Assembly (NCBI GenBank): GCA_934102055.1
Contig: CAKOSE010000001.1
Span: 1 to 64,000, forward strand
Reading direction: 5' to 3'
Source of the DNA: an uncultured Bacilli bacterium
GTDB lineage: Bacteria; Bacillota_I; Bacilli_A; RF39; UBA660
DNA: 64,000 nt
A model generated the notes under the pieces. It had not been told where the DNA came from. It worked only from the letters and a program-made list of their open reading frames with translations, and searched no databases. Each line of letters opens with the position of its first letter. The stretch's first letter is position 1. This document shows positions 52,734 through 61,055 of this stretch, in pieces. A program made the position numbers and the translations under genes.

Positions 52734-52781
52734 GGTTTTTGTAAGCCTTATTTTTTCTTTTGAAAATGTGTTAAGATAATA

Positions 52782-52810
52782 TTGACTTTTCAGGATCATA
52801 ATAGTAATAT
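52782..52810 (+). promoter_or_regulatory. Promoter for nrdD-nrdG-smr
   Basis: TTGACT (52782-52787), 17-nt spacer, TAATAT (52805-52810). I do not see a convincing NrdR box pair around it. Confidence 0.55.
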
Positions 52811-52848
52811 CAAATTGAAAGCTATTAATTTGTAGGAGGTAATGAAAA

Positions 52849-55206
52849 ATGATTGTTTTAGAGGATAAGATTTTAGAACTAATTGTAATAAAAAGGGATG
52901 GTAAAAAGACGAAGTTTGAAGAAGAAAAAATAGCAATAGCAATAAAAAAGGGATTTGATAGCATCGAAGGTGAAAAGTATTCGGAAAAGGATATAACTAA
53001 GGTATATGAATCTGTTTTAAAAGATATAACAAAAACATATCAAGATAAGAAGAGTATTAAAATAGAAGATATCCAAGATTTAATAGAGGAAAAACTAAAA
53101 AAATATGAATATATGGATGTGTATGATAATTTTTCTGCTTATAGGACTTTAAGAAATAAATCAAGGGAACTTTTTAAACAAAAAGAGCATAAATTTTTAA
53201 AATCAATAGAGTCTCTGGGTATGGAAGATGCGAAAAATGTCGATGCTAAAAGAGAAAATGCTAATGTTGATGGGGATACTGCTATGGGAACAATGCTTCA
53301 ATTTGGGAGTACTTTGACAAAGGAATTTGCAAAGAGTTATTTAATGAAGGAGAAATTTGCAGATGCTCATGATAAAGGAGCTATTCATATTCATGATATG
53401 GATTTTATGCCAATGGGAACTACTACATGTTGTCAAATAGATTTAAATGAATTGTTTAAAGATGGTTTTTCTACGGGGCATGGTCATTTGAGAACTCCGA
53501 ACAGTATAATGAGTTATGCAGCTCTTGCAGCAATAGCTATTCAATCTAATCAAAATGATCAACATGGAGGACAATCAATACCTGCATTTGATTATTATAT
53601 GGCACCAGGGGTTGTAAAAACATACAAAAAAACTCTGAAACAAGAAATATATGATTTCTTAGAATTAGAGGGGTATTTGAAATTTATAAAGTTTAATAAA
53701 ATAGAAAAAGAACTTGATAAGATAAGTACAATTGATTATGATATAAGTAATTTAGATAGTTTTGCAAAAGATGAAGAAAAGGTATTAAAAATATTTAGAT
53801 TAGCAAATAAGAAAGCATTAGAGAAAACAGATAGAATGACATATCAAGCAATGGAGAGTTTTATTCATAATTTAAATACAATGCATTCAAGAGCAGGTGC
53901 TCAAGTACCTTTTTCATCAGTAAATTTAGGAACTGATACATCAAGTGAAGGAAGAATGGTTATTAAAAACTTTTTACTTGCAACAGATAGTGGTCTTGGA
54001 AGGGGAGAAACTCCGATTTTTCCAGTATCTATATTTAAAGTAAAGGAAGGAGTAAATTACAATAAAAAAGATCCAAATTATGATTTGTTCCATTTAGCAT
54101 GTTGTGTATCTGCAAAAAGATTATTTCCTAATTTTTCGTTTATAGATGCACCATTTAATAAGGAGTATTATAAAGAAGGAAATTATAAAACTGAAGTTGG
54201 TTACATGGGTTGCAGGACTAGAGTAATGGGTAATGTAGTAGATCCTAATAAAGCAATAACTCCGGGAAGAGGGAATTTATCATTTACTTCGATTAACTTA
54301 GTAAGAATTGGAATAAAGCATGGTATTTTAAATAATGAAAAACCTGATTATGAAGGATTCTACAAGGAGTTAACAGAAATGATGGATCTTGTAAGAGATC
54401 AGTTGTTAGAGAGATTTGATCTTCAATGTATGAAGAAAGTATATAATTTTCCGTTTTTGCTTGGTCAAGGTATTTGGATAGATTCTAAGGGATTAAAAAA
54501 TAATGATAAGATAAAAAGGGTTTTAAAACAAGGAACACTTAGTATAGGATTTATAGGTTTAGCAGAATGTCTTAAGGCTTTAATAGGAAAGCATCATGGA
54601 GAAAATAAACAGGCTTGGGATAAGGGATATGAAATAATAAAGTTTATGAGAGATAAATGTGATGAGTATTCTAGGGATTATAAGTTAAACTTTACATTAC
54701 TTGCTACTCCTGCTGAAGGTTTATCAGGAAGATTTACTGCAATAGATAAGTCGATATATGGAAAGATAAAGGGTGTTACAGATAGGGAATATTATACAAA
54801 TTCATTTCATATACCAGTTCATTATAAAATAACTGTAGATAAAAAAATAAAGGCAGAAGCACCATTTCATGCATTAACTAATGCTGGTCACATAACTTAT
54901 GTTGAGTTAGATGGAGATCCAACTAGTAATGTTCAAGCTTTTGAGAAGATAGTAAGGCAAATGAAGGAAACTGGAATAGGATATGGTGCAATAAATCATC
55001 CGGTTGATAGAGATCCTGTGTGTGGTTTTACCGGAGTAATAAATGATATTTGTCCAGGATGTGGCAGAACTGAAAATGATGGAGTAAAATTTGAAAGAAT
55101 AAGGCGTATAACAGGTTATTTAGTAGGAACAGTAGATAGATTTAACAATAGTAAAAGAGCAGAAGAAAGGGATCGTGTTAAACATAATAAAGTTCATGAA
55201 AATTAG
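52849..55206 (+). CDS. nrdD: Anaerobic ribonucleoside-triphosphate reductase
   Basis: Class III reductase making deoxynucleotides without oxygen. 785 residues: an N-terminal ATP-cone (about 5-95, VIKRDGKKTKFEEEKI) for allosteric control, the ten-stranded barrel, and a zinc site from CGFTG and CPGC (about 725-742). The glycyl-radical loop RRITGYLVGT lies near 750-760. The start is ATG 52849 after AGGAGGT; an ATG 7 nt earlier is out of frame. The activase nrdG overlaps the 3' end. Confidence 0.97.
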   Translation: MIVLEDKILELIVIKRDGKKTKFEEEKIAIAIKKGFDSIEGEKYSEKDITKVYESVLKDITKTYQDKKSIKIEDIQDLIEEKLKKYEYMDVYDNFSAYRTLRNKSRELFKQKEHKFLKSIESLGMEDAKNVDAKRENANVDGDTAMGTMLQFGSTLTKEFAKSYLMKEKFADAHDKGAIHIHDMDFMPMGTTTCCQIDLNELFKDGFSTGHGHLRTPNSIMSYAALAAIAIQSNQNDQHGGQSIPAFDYYMAPGVVKTYKKTLKQEIYDFLELEGYLKFIKFNKIEKELDKISTIDYDISNLDSFAKDEEKVLKIFRLANKKALEKTDRMTYQAMESFIHNLNTMHSRAGAQVPFSSVNLGTDTSSEGRMVIKNFLLATDSGLGRGETPIFPVSIFKVKEGVNYNKKDPNYDLFHLACCVSAKRLFPNFSFIDAPFNKEYYKEGNYKTEVGYMGCRTRVMGNVVDPNKAITPGRGNLSFTSINLVRIGIKHGILNNEKPDYEGFYKELTEMMDLVRDQLLERFDLQCMKKVYNFPFLLGQGIWIDSKGLKNNDKIKRVLKQGTLSIGFIGLAECLKALIGKHHGENKQAWDKGYEIIKFMRDKCDEYSRDYKLNFTLLATPAEGLSGRFTAIDKSIYGKIKGVTDREYYTNSFHIPVHYKITVDKKIKAEAPFHALTNAGHITYVELDGDPTSNVQAFEKIVRQMKETGIGYGAINHPVDRDPVCGFTGVINDICPGCGRTENDGVKFERIRRITGYLVGTVDRFNNSKRAEERDRVKHNKVHEN

Positions 55207-55735
55207 ATTAGCAAGTGAGGATATCTTAACAGATAGTATAGTAGATGGTGAAGGACTACGTGCTGTTATATGGACTCAAGGTTGTTTCCATAACTGTAAG
55301 GGGTGTCATAATCCTGAAACGCATGATTTTACAAAGGGAATACTAAAAGACGTCGAAGAAATAAAACAAAAAATAAAAAATTTAACACTTCAAGATGGGA
55401 TAACTCTTTCTGGAGGAGATCCCTTCTTTCAAATAGAAGCCTCTAAAGAGATAGCAAAGTATGCAAAGGAAATAGGATTATCAGTATGGGCTTATACTGG
55501 GTTTACTTTTGAAGAATTATTAAAAAATGAAAAAGCAAGAGATTTTTTAAAGTATATAGATGTACTGGTTGATGGAAAATTTGAAATAGAAAATAAAAGT
55601 TTAAACATAAAATTTAGAGGTTCTACTAATCAAAGAATAATAAATGTACAAAGATCTTTAAAAACAGGAAAGACAGTTCAAATAAGAAAATATGATCAGA
55701 AACCTAAAAAACAAAAGAAGGTATTATATTTATGA
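55196..55735 (+). CDS. nrdG: Anaerobic ribonucleotide reductase activating protein
   Basis: Radical SAM enzyme that installs the glycyl radical on NrdD. 179 residues from the ATG at 55196 (MKIRLASEDILTDSI, the normal opening); a GTG at 55175 has a better ribosome site and would add seven residues. The cluster motif CFHNCKGC is present, with the SAM-binding TLSGGDPFFQ. It overlaps nrdD by 11 bp and smr by 4 bp. Confidence 0.95.
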   Translation: MKIRLASEDILTDSIVDGEGLRAVIWTQGCFHNCKGCHNPETHDFTKGILKDVEEIKQKIKNLTLQDGITLSGGDPFFQIEASKEIAKYAKEIGLSVWAYTGFTFEELLKNEKARDFLKYIDVLVDGKFEIENKSLNIKFRGSTNQRIINVQRSLKTGKTVQIRKYDQKPKKQKKVLYL

Positions 55736-55992
55736 TAGATAATTATATGTTATATAAAAATCTTCCATCACTTGATTTACATGGGGAAACTGCATTTTCA
55801 AGTAGAGTTTTATTAAAGGAATTTATAAGTAATAATAAAAAATTAAATAATAAATTAATAATAATAATTCATGGTATAGGAAAGGGGATTTTGAAAGAAG
55901 AGATACATCATCAGTTAAAGCTTAATAAAGATGTAAAGATATATAAACAAGATATATTTAATAAAGGGGTAACGGTTGTAGAACTTTATTAG
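55732..55992 (+). CDS. Stand-alone Smr-domain protein
   Basis: An 86-residue Smr domain as found at the end of MutS2. The signature LDLHGET (about 14-20) and the loop HGIGKGILKEEIHH are complete. Smr domains act as nucleases on RNA or branched DNA; in MutS2 they help split collided ribosomes. This copy lacks the MutS part. It starts 4 bp inside nrdG and is the last gene of that operon. Confidence 0.85.
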   Translation: MIDNYMLYKNLPSLDLHGETAFSSRVLLKEFISNNKKLNNKLIIIIHGIGKGILKEEIHHQLKLNKDVKIYKQDIFNKGVTVVELY

Positions 55993-56091
55993 ATATTTAC
56001 ATTAATTTGTAAACTAGATACTTTTATTCTTGAAAAAACATATCAAATGGTGATAAATAAGTTATAATGAGATTGAAAGGAGAAAGTGAAA

Positions 56092-57432
56092 ATGAAAAGA
56101 AAAATATTATACTCTTTATTAATTGGTTTATCTTTTGGGTTAGTAAGTATTAGTACAGTAAGTGCTGCTACTCCAACTAGGGAATGGTGTTTTGGTTTTG
56201 ATAAGGATACTGGTACAATAACTAATTATAAAAATTATAGTTATAAGTGTTCTACTGATGTAGTAATACCTAGTACAATCGGAGGAATTACAGTAGAGAG
56301 AATTGGTGCAAGGGCATTTATGGATGATTGTATAAGTAGTGTTGTGATACCAAGTACTGTTAAAACGATAGGTAATTTAGCTTTTGCAGAAAATATGCTA
56401 ACAAAAATAGATATACCAAAAACTGTAACTAAAATAGGATATGCTGCTTTTAATAATAATCCTGCAGAAAATATAACATTTATTTATGATAGGCAAGATA
56501 GTACAAAGCTAATAAGTGTTGCAATGGATGCTGATGCATATACATATAAGTATGAATATATAGATGTAAAAGTTCCTTCTGGTGTAAAAACTATAGGTAA
56601 AAAAGCATTTTATGGTATGTATATTGATAATTTAGATATTTCACATGGAGTGGAAACTTTAGAAGATCAAGCTTTATATGGTTCTTATATCTATAATATA
56701 GTTGTTTCAAGCAAGATTAAAAATCCTAATTATGATGTTGATATAGAACAAATTCCTGGAGCAGAAACAATATATCATAGTTGGTATTATTATGATGAAG
56801 ATTGGAATTATCTAGGGGATAAGTATGATTCTAGTATGAAGATAGGTTCTTTAGTTGCTAATCGTTATATTCAACCAGAAGCATATATTGCTGGCGGAAA
56901 AGCTTTGGCATATAACAAATTAAAACTGTCTTGGGAAAGTTATGGTTCATATGATGGGGTAGAAATATGGAAACATAATCCTAAAACAGATAAATATGAA
57001 TATTTTACTAAAACATCAAGAAATAGTGATATAACAATTACAAAAGGAGTTGTTCCGGGGAAAGCAAATTGGTTCAAAGTAAGAAGTTATGTAACAACTC
57101 CGGATAAGAAAAAACATTATAGTGATTTCTCAGATAAGATAAAAATAACAACAAAGTTAAGTACTCCGACTAGTGTAAAAGCTAAAAAGTACAAAAAAGG
57201 AATTGCTAAAATAACATGGAAAAAAGTTGCTGGAGCGGATGGCTATTCAGTATATAGATATAACAAAAAAACTAATAAGTATACTTTAATTGCTAATACT
57301 AAAAATTTATCTTATATAAATAAAAAATTAACAAAAGGAAAAGGTTATTATTACAAAGTAAGAGCATATAAAGTAGTAGATGGTAAAAAAGTTTATAGTA
57401 GTTATTCAAAAAAGAGTTATGTAAGAGTATAA
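56092..57432 (+). CDS. Secreted BspA-like leucine-rich-repeat protein with fibronectin type III domains
   Basis: A 446-residue exported protein. The signal peptide (about 1-25) ends at VSAATP. The first half has BspA/LRR_5-type repeats with the VIPSTVKTIGNLAF and VPSGVKTIGKKAF pattern. The second half has two fibronectin III-like domains (about 270-360 and 362-446), the last rich in Lys/Tyr (YYYKVRAYKVVDGKKVYSSY). No sorting signal is present, so it is secreted or held by charge. I chose ATG 56092 rather than GTG 56086, which is too close to AAAGGAGA. Confidence 0.85.
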   Translation: MKRKILYSLLIGLSFGLVSISTVSAATPTREWCFGFDKDTGTITNYKNYSYKCSTDVVIPSTIGGITVERIGARAFMDDCISSVVIPSTVKTIGNLAFAENMLTKIDIPKTVTKIGYAAFNNNPAENITFIYDRQDSTKLISVAMDADAYTYKYEYIDVKVPSGVKTIGKKAFYGMYIDNLDISHGVETLEDQALYGSYIYNIVVSSKIKNPNYDVDIEQIPGAETIYHSWYYYDEDWNYLGDKYDSSMKIGSLVANRYIQPEAYIAGGKALAYNKLKLSWESYGSYDGVEIWKHNPKTDKYEYFTKTSRNSDITITKGVVPGKANWFKVRSYVTTPDKKKHYSDFSDKIKITTKLSTPTSVKAKKYKKGIAKITWKKVAGADGYSVYRYNKKTNKYTLIANTKNLSYINKKLTKGKGYYYKVRAYKVVDGKKVYSSYSKKSYVRV

Positions 57433-57436
57433 AAAA

Positions 57437-57460
57437 AGGAGAACGGTTAGTTCTCTTTCT
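57437..57460. terminator. Terminator between the LRR gene and sspI
   Basis: An 8-bp stem (57437-57444 with 57450-57457, one G-T) and 5-nt loop followed by T-rich sequence. It overlaps the end of the convergent sspI. Confidence 0.6.
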
Positions 57461-57662
57461 TTATGTTATTTTTAATTATATTTGCTATTTTTGTCTTTTC
57501 ACTATCACTAAGTCCATTCCAAAAAAGTTCAAGTAAAACACCAAGACCTGGCAAAATAAGTTCATTATTTGTAATAACAGATTCATTAATTGTAGATATT
57601 ATTTCTTCTTCGTTATCATCTTTAATCTTATTAATTATACTTTTTCTAATGTCAAGTTCCAT
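57447..57662 (-). CDS. sspI: Small acid-soluble spore protein I family
   Basis: A 71-residue protein. The opening MELDIRKSIINKIKDDNEEE, the middle STINESVITNNE and above all LPGLGVLLELFWNGLSDSEK match the SspI family, where LPGLGVLFE followed by W is diagnostic. SspI is made in the forespore and packed in the spore core. The ATG follows GGTGAT. It is alone on the minus strand, as usual for ssp genes. This is the strongest single sign of sporulation in the window. Confidence 0.85.
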   Translation of the reverse strand: MELDIRKSIINKIKDDNEEEIISTINESVITNNELILPGLGVLLELFWNGLSDSEKTKIANIIKNNIKKEN

Positions 57663-57676
57663 TCTATCACCATTTT

Positions 57677-57705
57677 TATTATGTAAACATTTACAAAAAA
57701 TATAC
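57677..57705 (-). promoter_or_regulatory. Possible sigma-G-like promoter for sspI
   Basis: Read on the minus strand: GTATA (57705-57701), 17-nt spacer, CATAATA (57683-57677). This fits the sigma-G pattern (GHATR, about 18 nt, CATWHTA). Against it, the leader would be only about 8 nt, too short for the GGTGAT ribosome site. Confidence 0.3.
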
Positions 57706-57761
57706 TAAATTATTGAATTATTTTTTTTGTTATATTATACTTAATTAAAAGGAGGAATATA

Positions 57762-57998
57762 ATGAATAATAGAGAAGTAAAACCGTTTACAATGTGGAGA
57801 CATTTTAAGGGCGGAAAGTCTTTTGTAATTACAGTTGCAAAACATAGTGAAACAGGGGAAGAATTGGTTATTTATCGTTGTGTTGATAGTAAAAGTGGAA
57901 TATATGCAAGACCAAAAGAAATGTTTTTGAGTGAAGTTGATCATGAAAAGCATCCAGAAGCAACACAAAAGTATCGTTTTGAAGAAATAGTAGATTAA
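57762..57998 (+). CDS. DUF1653 domain protein
   Basis: A 78-residue protein matching DUF1653: a W/Y-RHFKGG opening, [20 protein letters not shown], then [12 protein letters not shown] and a final RFE. The fold is a small SH3-like barrel; function unknown. The ATG follows AAGGAGG. It is a single gene between sspI (divergent) and lemA. Confidence 0.82.
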   Translation: MNNREVKPFTMWRHFKGGKSFVITVAKHSETGEELVIYRCVDSKSGIYARPKEMFLSEVDHEKHPEATQKYRFEEIVD

Positions 57999-58030
57999 AA
58001 TTATTATTTATGTAATAACTTTTTTGTGAT

Positions 58031-58060
58031 TTGAAGTTTTATAAATGCAATTGGTATAAA
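58031..58060 (+). promoter_or_regulatory. Candidate promoter for lemA
   Basis: TTGAAG (58031-58036), 18-nt spacer, TATAAA (58055-58060). Confidence 0.4.
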
Positions 58061-58085
58061 TTATTAGTAAAGAGGAGATGATTAT

Positions 58086-58637
58086 ATGACATTAGGCATA
58101 GTAATAGCTATTATAGTTGTAATAATAATTTTATGGTTTATAGCAACATATAATAAACTAGTAGGATTAAGAAACAAAAAGGATGATCAGTGGTCACAGA
58201 TAGAGGTACAACTAAAAAGAAGGGCTGATTTAATACCTAATTTAGTTGAGACAGTAAAAGGTTATGCAAAGCATGAAAAGCAAACGTTTGAAGAGGTTAT
58301 AAAAGCTCGTAATACATATTTAGAGGCAAAGACACCAGAAGAAGAGATGAAGGCAAGTTCTGGGGTATCAAATGCTTTATCAAGATTATTTGCTTTAGCA
58401 GAAAACTATCCAGAATTAAAGGCAAATACAAACTTTTTATCACTTCAAAATGATTTAAAGGATACTGAAGATAAAATTTCATATGCTAGACAGTTTTATA
58501 ATGATTCAGTACTTACATACAATAATAAAGTAGAAATGGTGCCATCAAATATTGTGGCTAATATAACTGGGTTTAAAAAAGGGACTTTCTTCGAAGCGGA
58601 AGAAAAAGATAAAGAAGCACCAAAAGTTAGCTTCTAA
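58086..58637 (+). CDS. lemA: LemA-family membrane protein
   Basis: A 183-residue protein with one N-terminal membrane helix (about 2-22) followed by an all-helical domain. Family motifs: YNKLVGLRN, WSQIEVQLKRRADLIPNLVETVKGYAKHE and YNDSVLTYNN with a closing VEMVPSNIVA. LemA proteins are often paired with a DUF2207 membrane protein, as here. Exact role unknown. A terminator lies between the two genes, so the partner may be made at a lower level. Confidence 0.93.
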   Translation: MTLGIVIAIIVVIIILWFIATYNKLVGLRNKKDDQWSQIEVQLKRRADLIPNLVETVKGYAKHEKQTFEEVIKARNTYLEAKTPEEEMKASSGVSNALSRLFALAENYPELKANTNFLSLQNDLKDTEDKISYARQFYNDSVLTYNNKVEMVPSNIVANITGFKKGTFFEAEEKDKEAPKVSF

Positions 58638-58642
58638 TATAG

Positions 58643-58667
58643 GACTTACTTTTGTAAGTCTTTTTTT
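58643..58667 (+). terminator. Terminator/attenuator between lemA and the DUF2207 gene
   Basis: GACTTAC-TTTT-GTAAGTC followed by seven Ts. It is strong, yet the next gene starts only 14 nt later, implying attenuation of the downstream gene. Confidence 0.8.
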
Positions 58668-58680
58668 AAGGGAGAAAAGT

Positions 58681-60375
58681 ATGAAGAGATATGGATTTAT
58701 TTTGTTGATATTAATATCTTTCTTTATAATAGGAAATGTAAATGCTCAAGATATAAAAAGAATAACTATGGATATTAATATAGATCAAACAGGAACGGCA
58801 CATGTAAAGGAAAATTGGGTTATTTATTTTGATAAGAATGAAAATCTGACTGAGGTGTATAAACCGTACAATAATATAGGGAAATCAAAGTTTCAGAATT
58901 TTAAGGTGAGTTTAAATAATAAAAACTACACTAATATAAAATGGAAAATTGATGAGACATTTAATTATAAAAAGTATAAAAATGGAATAAATTATACAGA
59001 TGATGGAATAGAACTTTGCTGGGGAATAAGTGAAAAGGGAAAAACAAATACTTATAATATTTCGTATGACGTAACAAATTTTGTGGCAAAGTTAACTGAT
59101 GCTGATATGGTTTATTGGACTCTTATTCCAAAAAATTTAAATGATTCACCGGAGAGTGTTTATATAAAAATACATAGTGATTTTAAAAAATACAGTAATG
59201 ATTTACCTGTCTTTGGATATGGTAAATATGGTGCTCCAACGTATGTATATGATGGTTATATAGAAATGAGTACAAATGAAGTTTTAGATAAATCTGAGTA
59301 CATGACTGTATTAGTAAAATTTCCAAAGGATACGTTTAATAATGAGAATGCAATAGATCAAAATTTTGATTATTACTTAGATATGGCTGAGAATGGTTCA
59401 ATTGATTATATAAGTGATGATAATGAAAGTGGTTTTGGAAGTTTTGTTTATTTTTTAGAAGAATATTTTCCAGTTATTATAATAGTATTAATTACAATAA
59501 TAGGAATAGCAATACCAAAGTCCAGAATAACTGGGAGTAAAAGGATAAAACTAAGGAAAGAAGATAAAAAACTTCCGAAGGAAGTAAATTATATAAGAGA
59601 TATTCCATGTAATAAGGATATTTATAGAGCATACTGGATTGCTAAAACATATAGATTAAATAGTAAAGATACAGATCTTTTAGGAGCAGTACTTCTTAAA
59701 TGGCTTAATGAAAATAAAATAGAAATTCAAAAAGAATCAAAAGAAGGAATTTTTAAAAAAGAAAAGTCGAAATTACTTTTAAAACAAAATTTAACATTTG
59801 ATAATGAAGAAGAAGCTAGGTTATATAAAATGTTAACAGAGGCAAGTGGGGACTATGTTTTAGAGGCAAAAGAGTTTAAAACTTGGGCAACTGATCATTA
59901 TACAAAAATACTTGGATGGTTTGAAACTATTTTGGATAAGGAATCTACTAAAATGGGACAGGAACATATTATAACAGCATTATCAGCTAGTAAGTATGAA
60001 TCTACTGCTAAGTTATATAATGAAGCAGTAGCTTTAAAGGGATTTAAAAAGTTTTTGTTAGATTTTTCGAGAATTCATGAGAAAGAACCTTTAGAAGTTC
60101 ATTTATGGAAGGAATATTTAATGTTTGCACAAGTTCTTGGTATAGCAGAAAAGGTTGCTAAAGATTTTAAAGATATATATCCAGATATGATTCCAGAGGA
60201 TTATATTGATGATTTTGATTTTATATATTTTGTATCTTATGCTGGAATGAATAGTGCTACAACTGCGCAAACAAGAGCAGAATCATATAATTCAGGTGGT
60301 GGAGGTTTTTCATCTGGTGGTGGTGGTTTTGGTTCTTTTGGAGGCGGAGGCTTCGGTGGAGGCGGAGGCCGTTAA
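58681..60375 (+). CDS. DUF2207 membrane protein with glycine-rich tail
   Basis: A 564-residue protein. The signal peptide (about 1-22) is followed by the extracellular DUF2207 beta domain (about 24-225), a membrane helix (about 260-281) and a cytoplasmic helical region. The C-terminal 30 residues are mostly Gly with Ser and Phe (GGGGFSSGGGGFGSFGGGG), a usual ending in this family. It is the standard partner of LemA. The glycine tail could be a flexible or phase-separating segment. Confidence 0.88.
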   Translation: MKRYGFILLILISFFIIGNVNAQDIKRITMDINIDQTGTAHVKENWVIYFDKNENLTEVYKPYNNIGKSKFQNFKVSLNNKNYTNIKWKIDETFNYKKYKNGINYTDDGIELCWGISEKGKTNTYNISYDVTNFVAKLTDADMVYWTLIPKNLNDSPESVYIKIHSDFKKYSNDLPVFGYGKYGAPTYVYDGYIEMSTNEVLDKSEYMTVLVKFPKDTFNNENAIDQNFDYYLDMAENGSIDYISDDNESGFGSFVYFLEEYFPVIIIVLITIIGIAIPKSRITGSKRIKLRKEDKKLPKEVNYIRDIPCNKDIYRAYWIAKTYRLNSKDTDLLGAVLLKWLNENKIEIQKESKEGIFKKEKSKLLLKQNLTFDNEEEARLYKMLTEASGDYVLEAKEFKTWATDHYTKILGWFETILDKESTKMGQEHIITALSASKYESTAKLYNEAVALKGFKKFLLDFSRIHEKEPLEVHLWKEYLMFAQVLGIAEKVAKDFKDIYPDMIPEDYIDDFDFIYFVSYAGMNSATTAQTRAESYNSGGGGFSSGGGGFGSFGGGGFGGGGGR

Positions 60376-60400
60376 GTGGTGTTAAATATTGTCATAAATA

Positions 60401-60429
60401 TTGACAAAGATTGCTAAAAATGATAGAAT
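60401..60429 (+). promoter_or_regulatory. Promoter for the gene at 60474
   Basis: TTGACA (60401-60406), 17-nt spacer, TAGAAT (60424-60429). Confidence 0.75.
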
Positions 60430-60473
60430 ATAAAAGCATAAAAACAAAAACCATATAGCTAGGGGGAAGTGCA

Positions 60474-61022
60474 ATGAAATATGAAGTGCCGAGTGCTTTT
60501 ATACTAAATAGAAATGATGTTCAATACTTTTATGTTGAAGGAAAGAATTATAAGAAAAAGACACCTACTTATCATGTATATTATGGTGTAAACCAAAAAC
60601 CAGTTTTTTTTGAAGCGGAGAACTTTGGTAAAGTACATGGGATAGATGAGGTTCAAAGAATTTCTACTTTTACATTTAAAGCAGGGCTTGATTTAAGAAA
60701 AAATTTAGGTACTAATCCTGAGGCTGATGAGACATATAATAGTTTATGTGAGATATATAATCAAGTGGTGAATAAACAAGATAAGAATATTAATTTAAAT
60801 AAGACATCTAGAAATAAATTAATTAAAGCTATAGATAGTTATAATAAGATAAAAGATAGTCTATCACAAGAAGTTGCAATACCTTTTGAAGAGAATTATA
60901 GACTTGTAAATAATATAAAGGATTATGAACAAAATAGAGTAAAGAATATAGAAAATTATCAAGAAAATATAGAAGAAGTTAAAGAAAAGGGCTTACAAAG
61001 AGTCTTAAAACAAGCAGCGTAA
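60474..61022 (+). CDS. Conserved-looking cytoplasmic protein of unknown function
   Basis: A 182-residue soluble protein I do not recognise. The N-terminal 75 residues look like a beta domain (YFYVEGKNYKKK, YHVYYGVNQKPVFFEAE). The rest is helical and charged, ending in a coiled-coil-like stretch. No cysteine motif or membrane helix. It has a consensus promoter and a GGGGGAAG ribosome site, so it is probably well expressed. A weak hairpin (61012-61031) separates it from hisS. Confidence 0.65.
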   Translation: MKYEVPSAFILNRNDVQYFYVEGKNYKKKTPTYHVYYGVNQKPVFFEAENFGKVHGIDEVQRISTFTFKAGLDLRKNLGTNPEADETYNSLCEIYNQVVNKQDKNINLNKTSRNKLIKAIDSYNKIKDSLSQEVAIPFEENYRLVNNIKDYEQNRVKNIENYQENIEEVKEKGLQRVLKQAA

Positions 61023-61036
61023 AACCTGCTTTTACT
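61012..61036 (+). terminator. Weak hairpin before hisS
   Basis: AAGCAG (61012-61017) pairs with CTGCTT (61026-61031), then TTACTTTT. Probably partial, letting some transcripts continue into hisS. Confidence 0.4.
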
Positions 61037-61055
61037 TTTAGAAAGGAAAATAATT

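Noticed and set aside
52730..52765. Terminator after the DUF368 gene
   Set aside because: The candidate stem (AGGGTTT with AAGCCT) has an internal mismatch and only short pairing, despite a T-run.
56031..56080. Promoter TTGAAA...TATAAT before the LRR protein gene
   Set aside because: The spacing is about 27 nt, too long for sigma-A.
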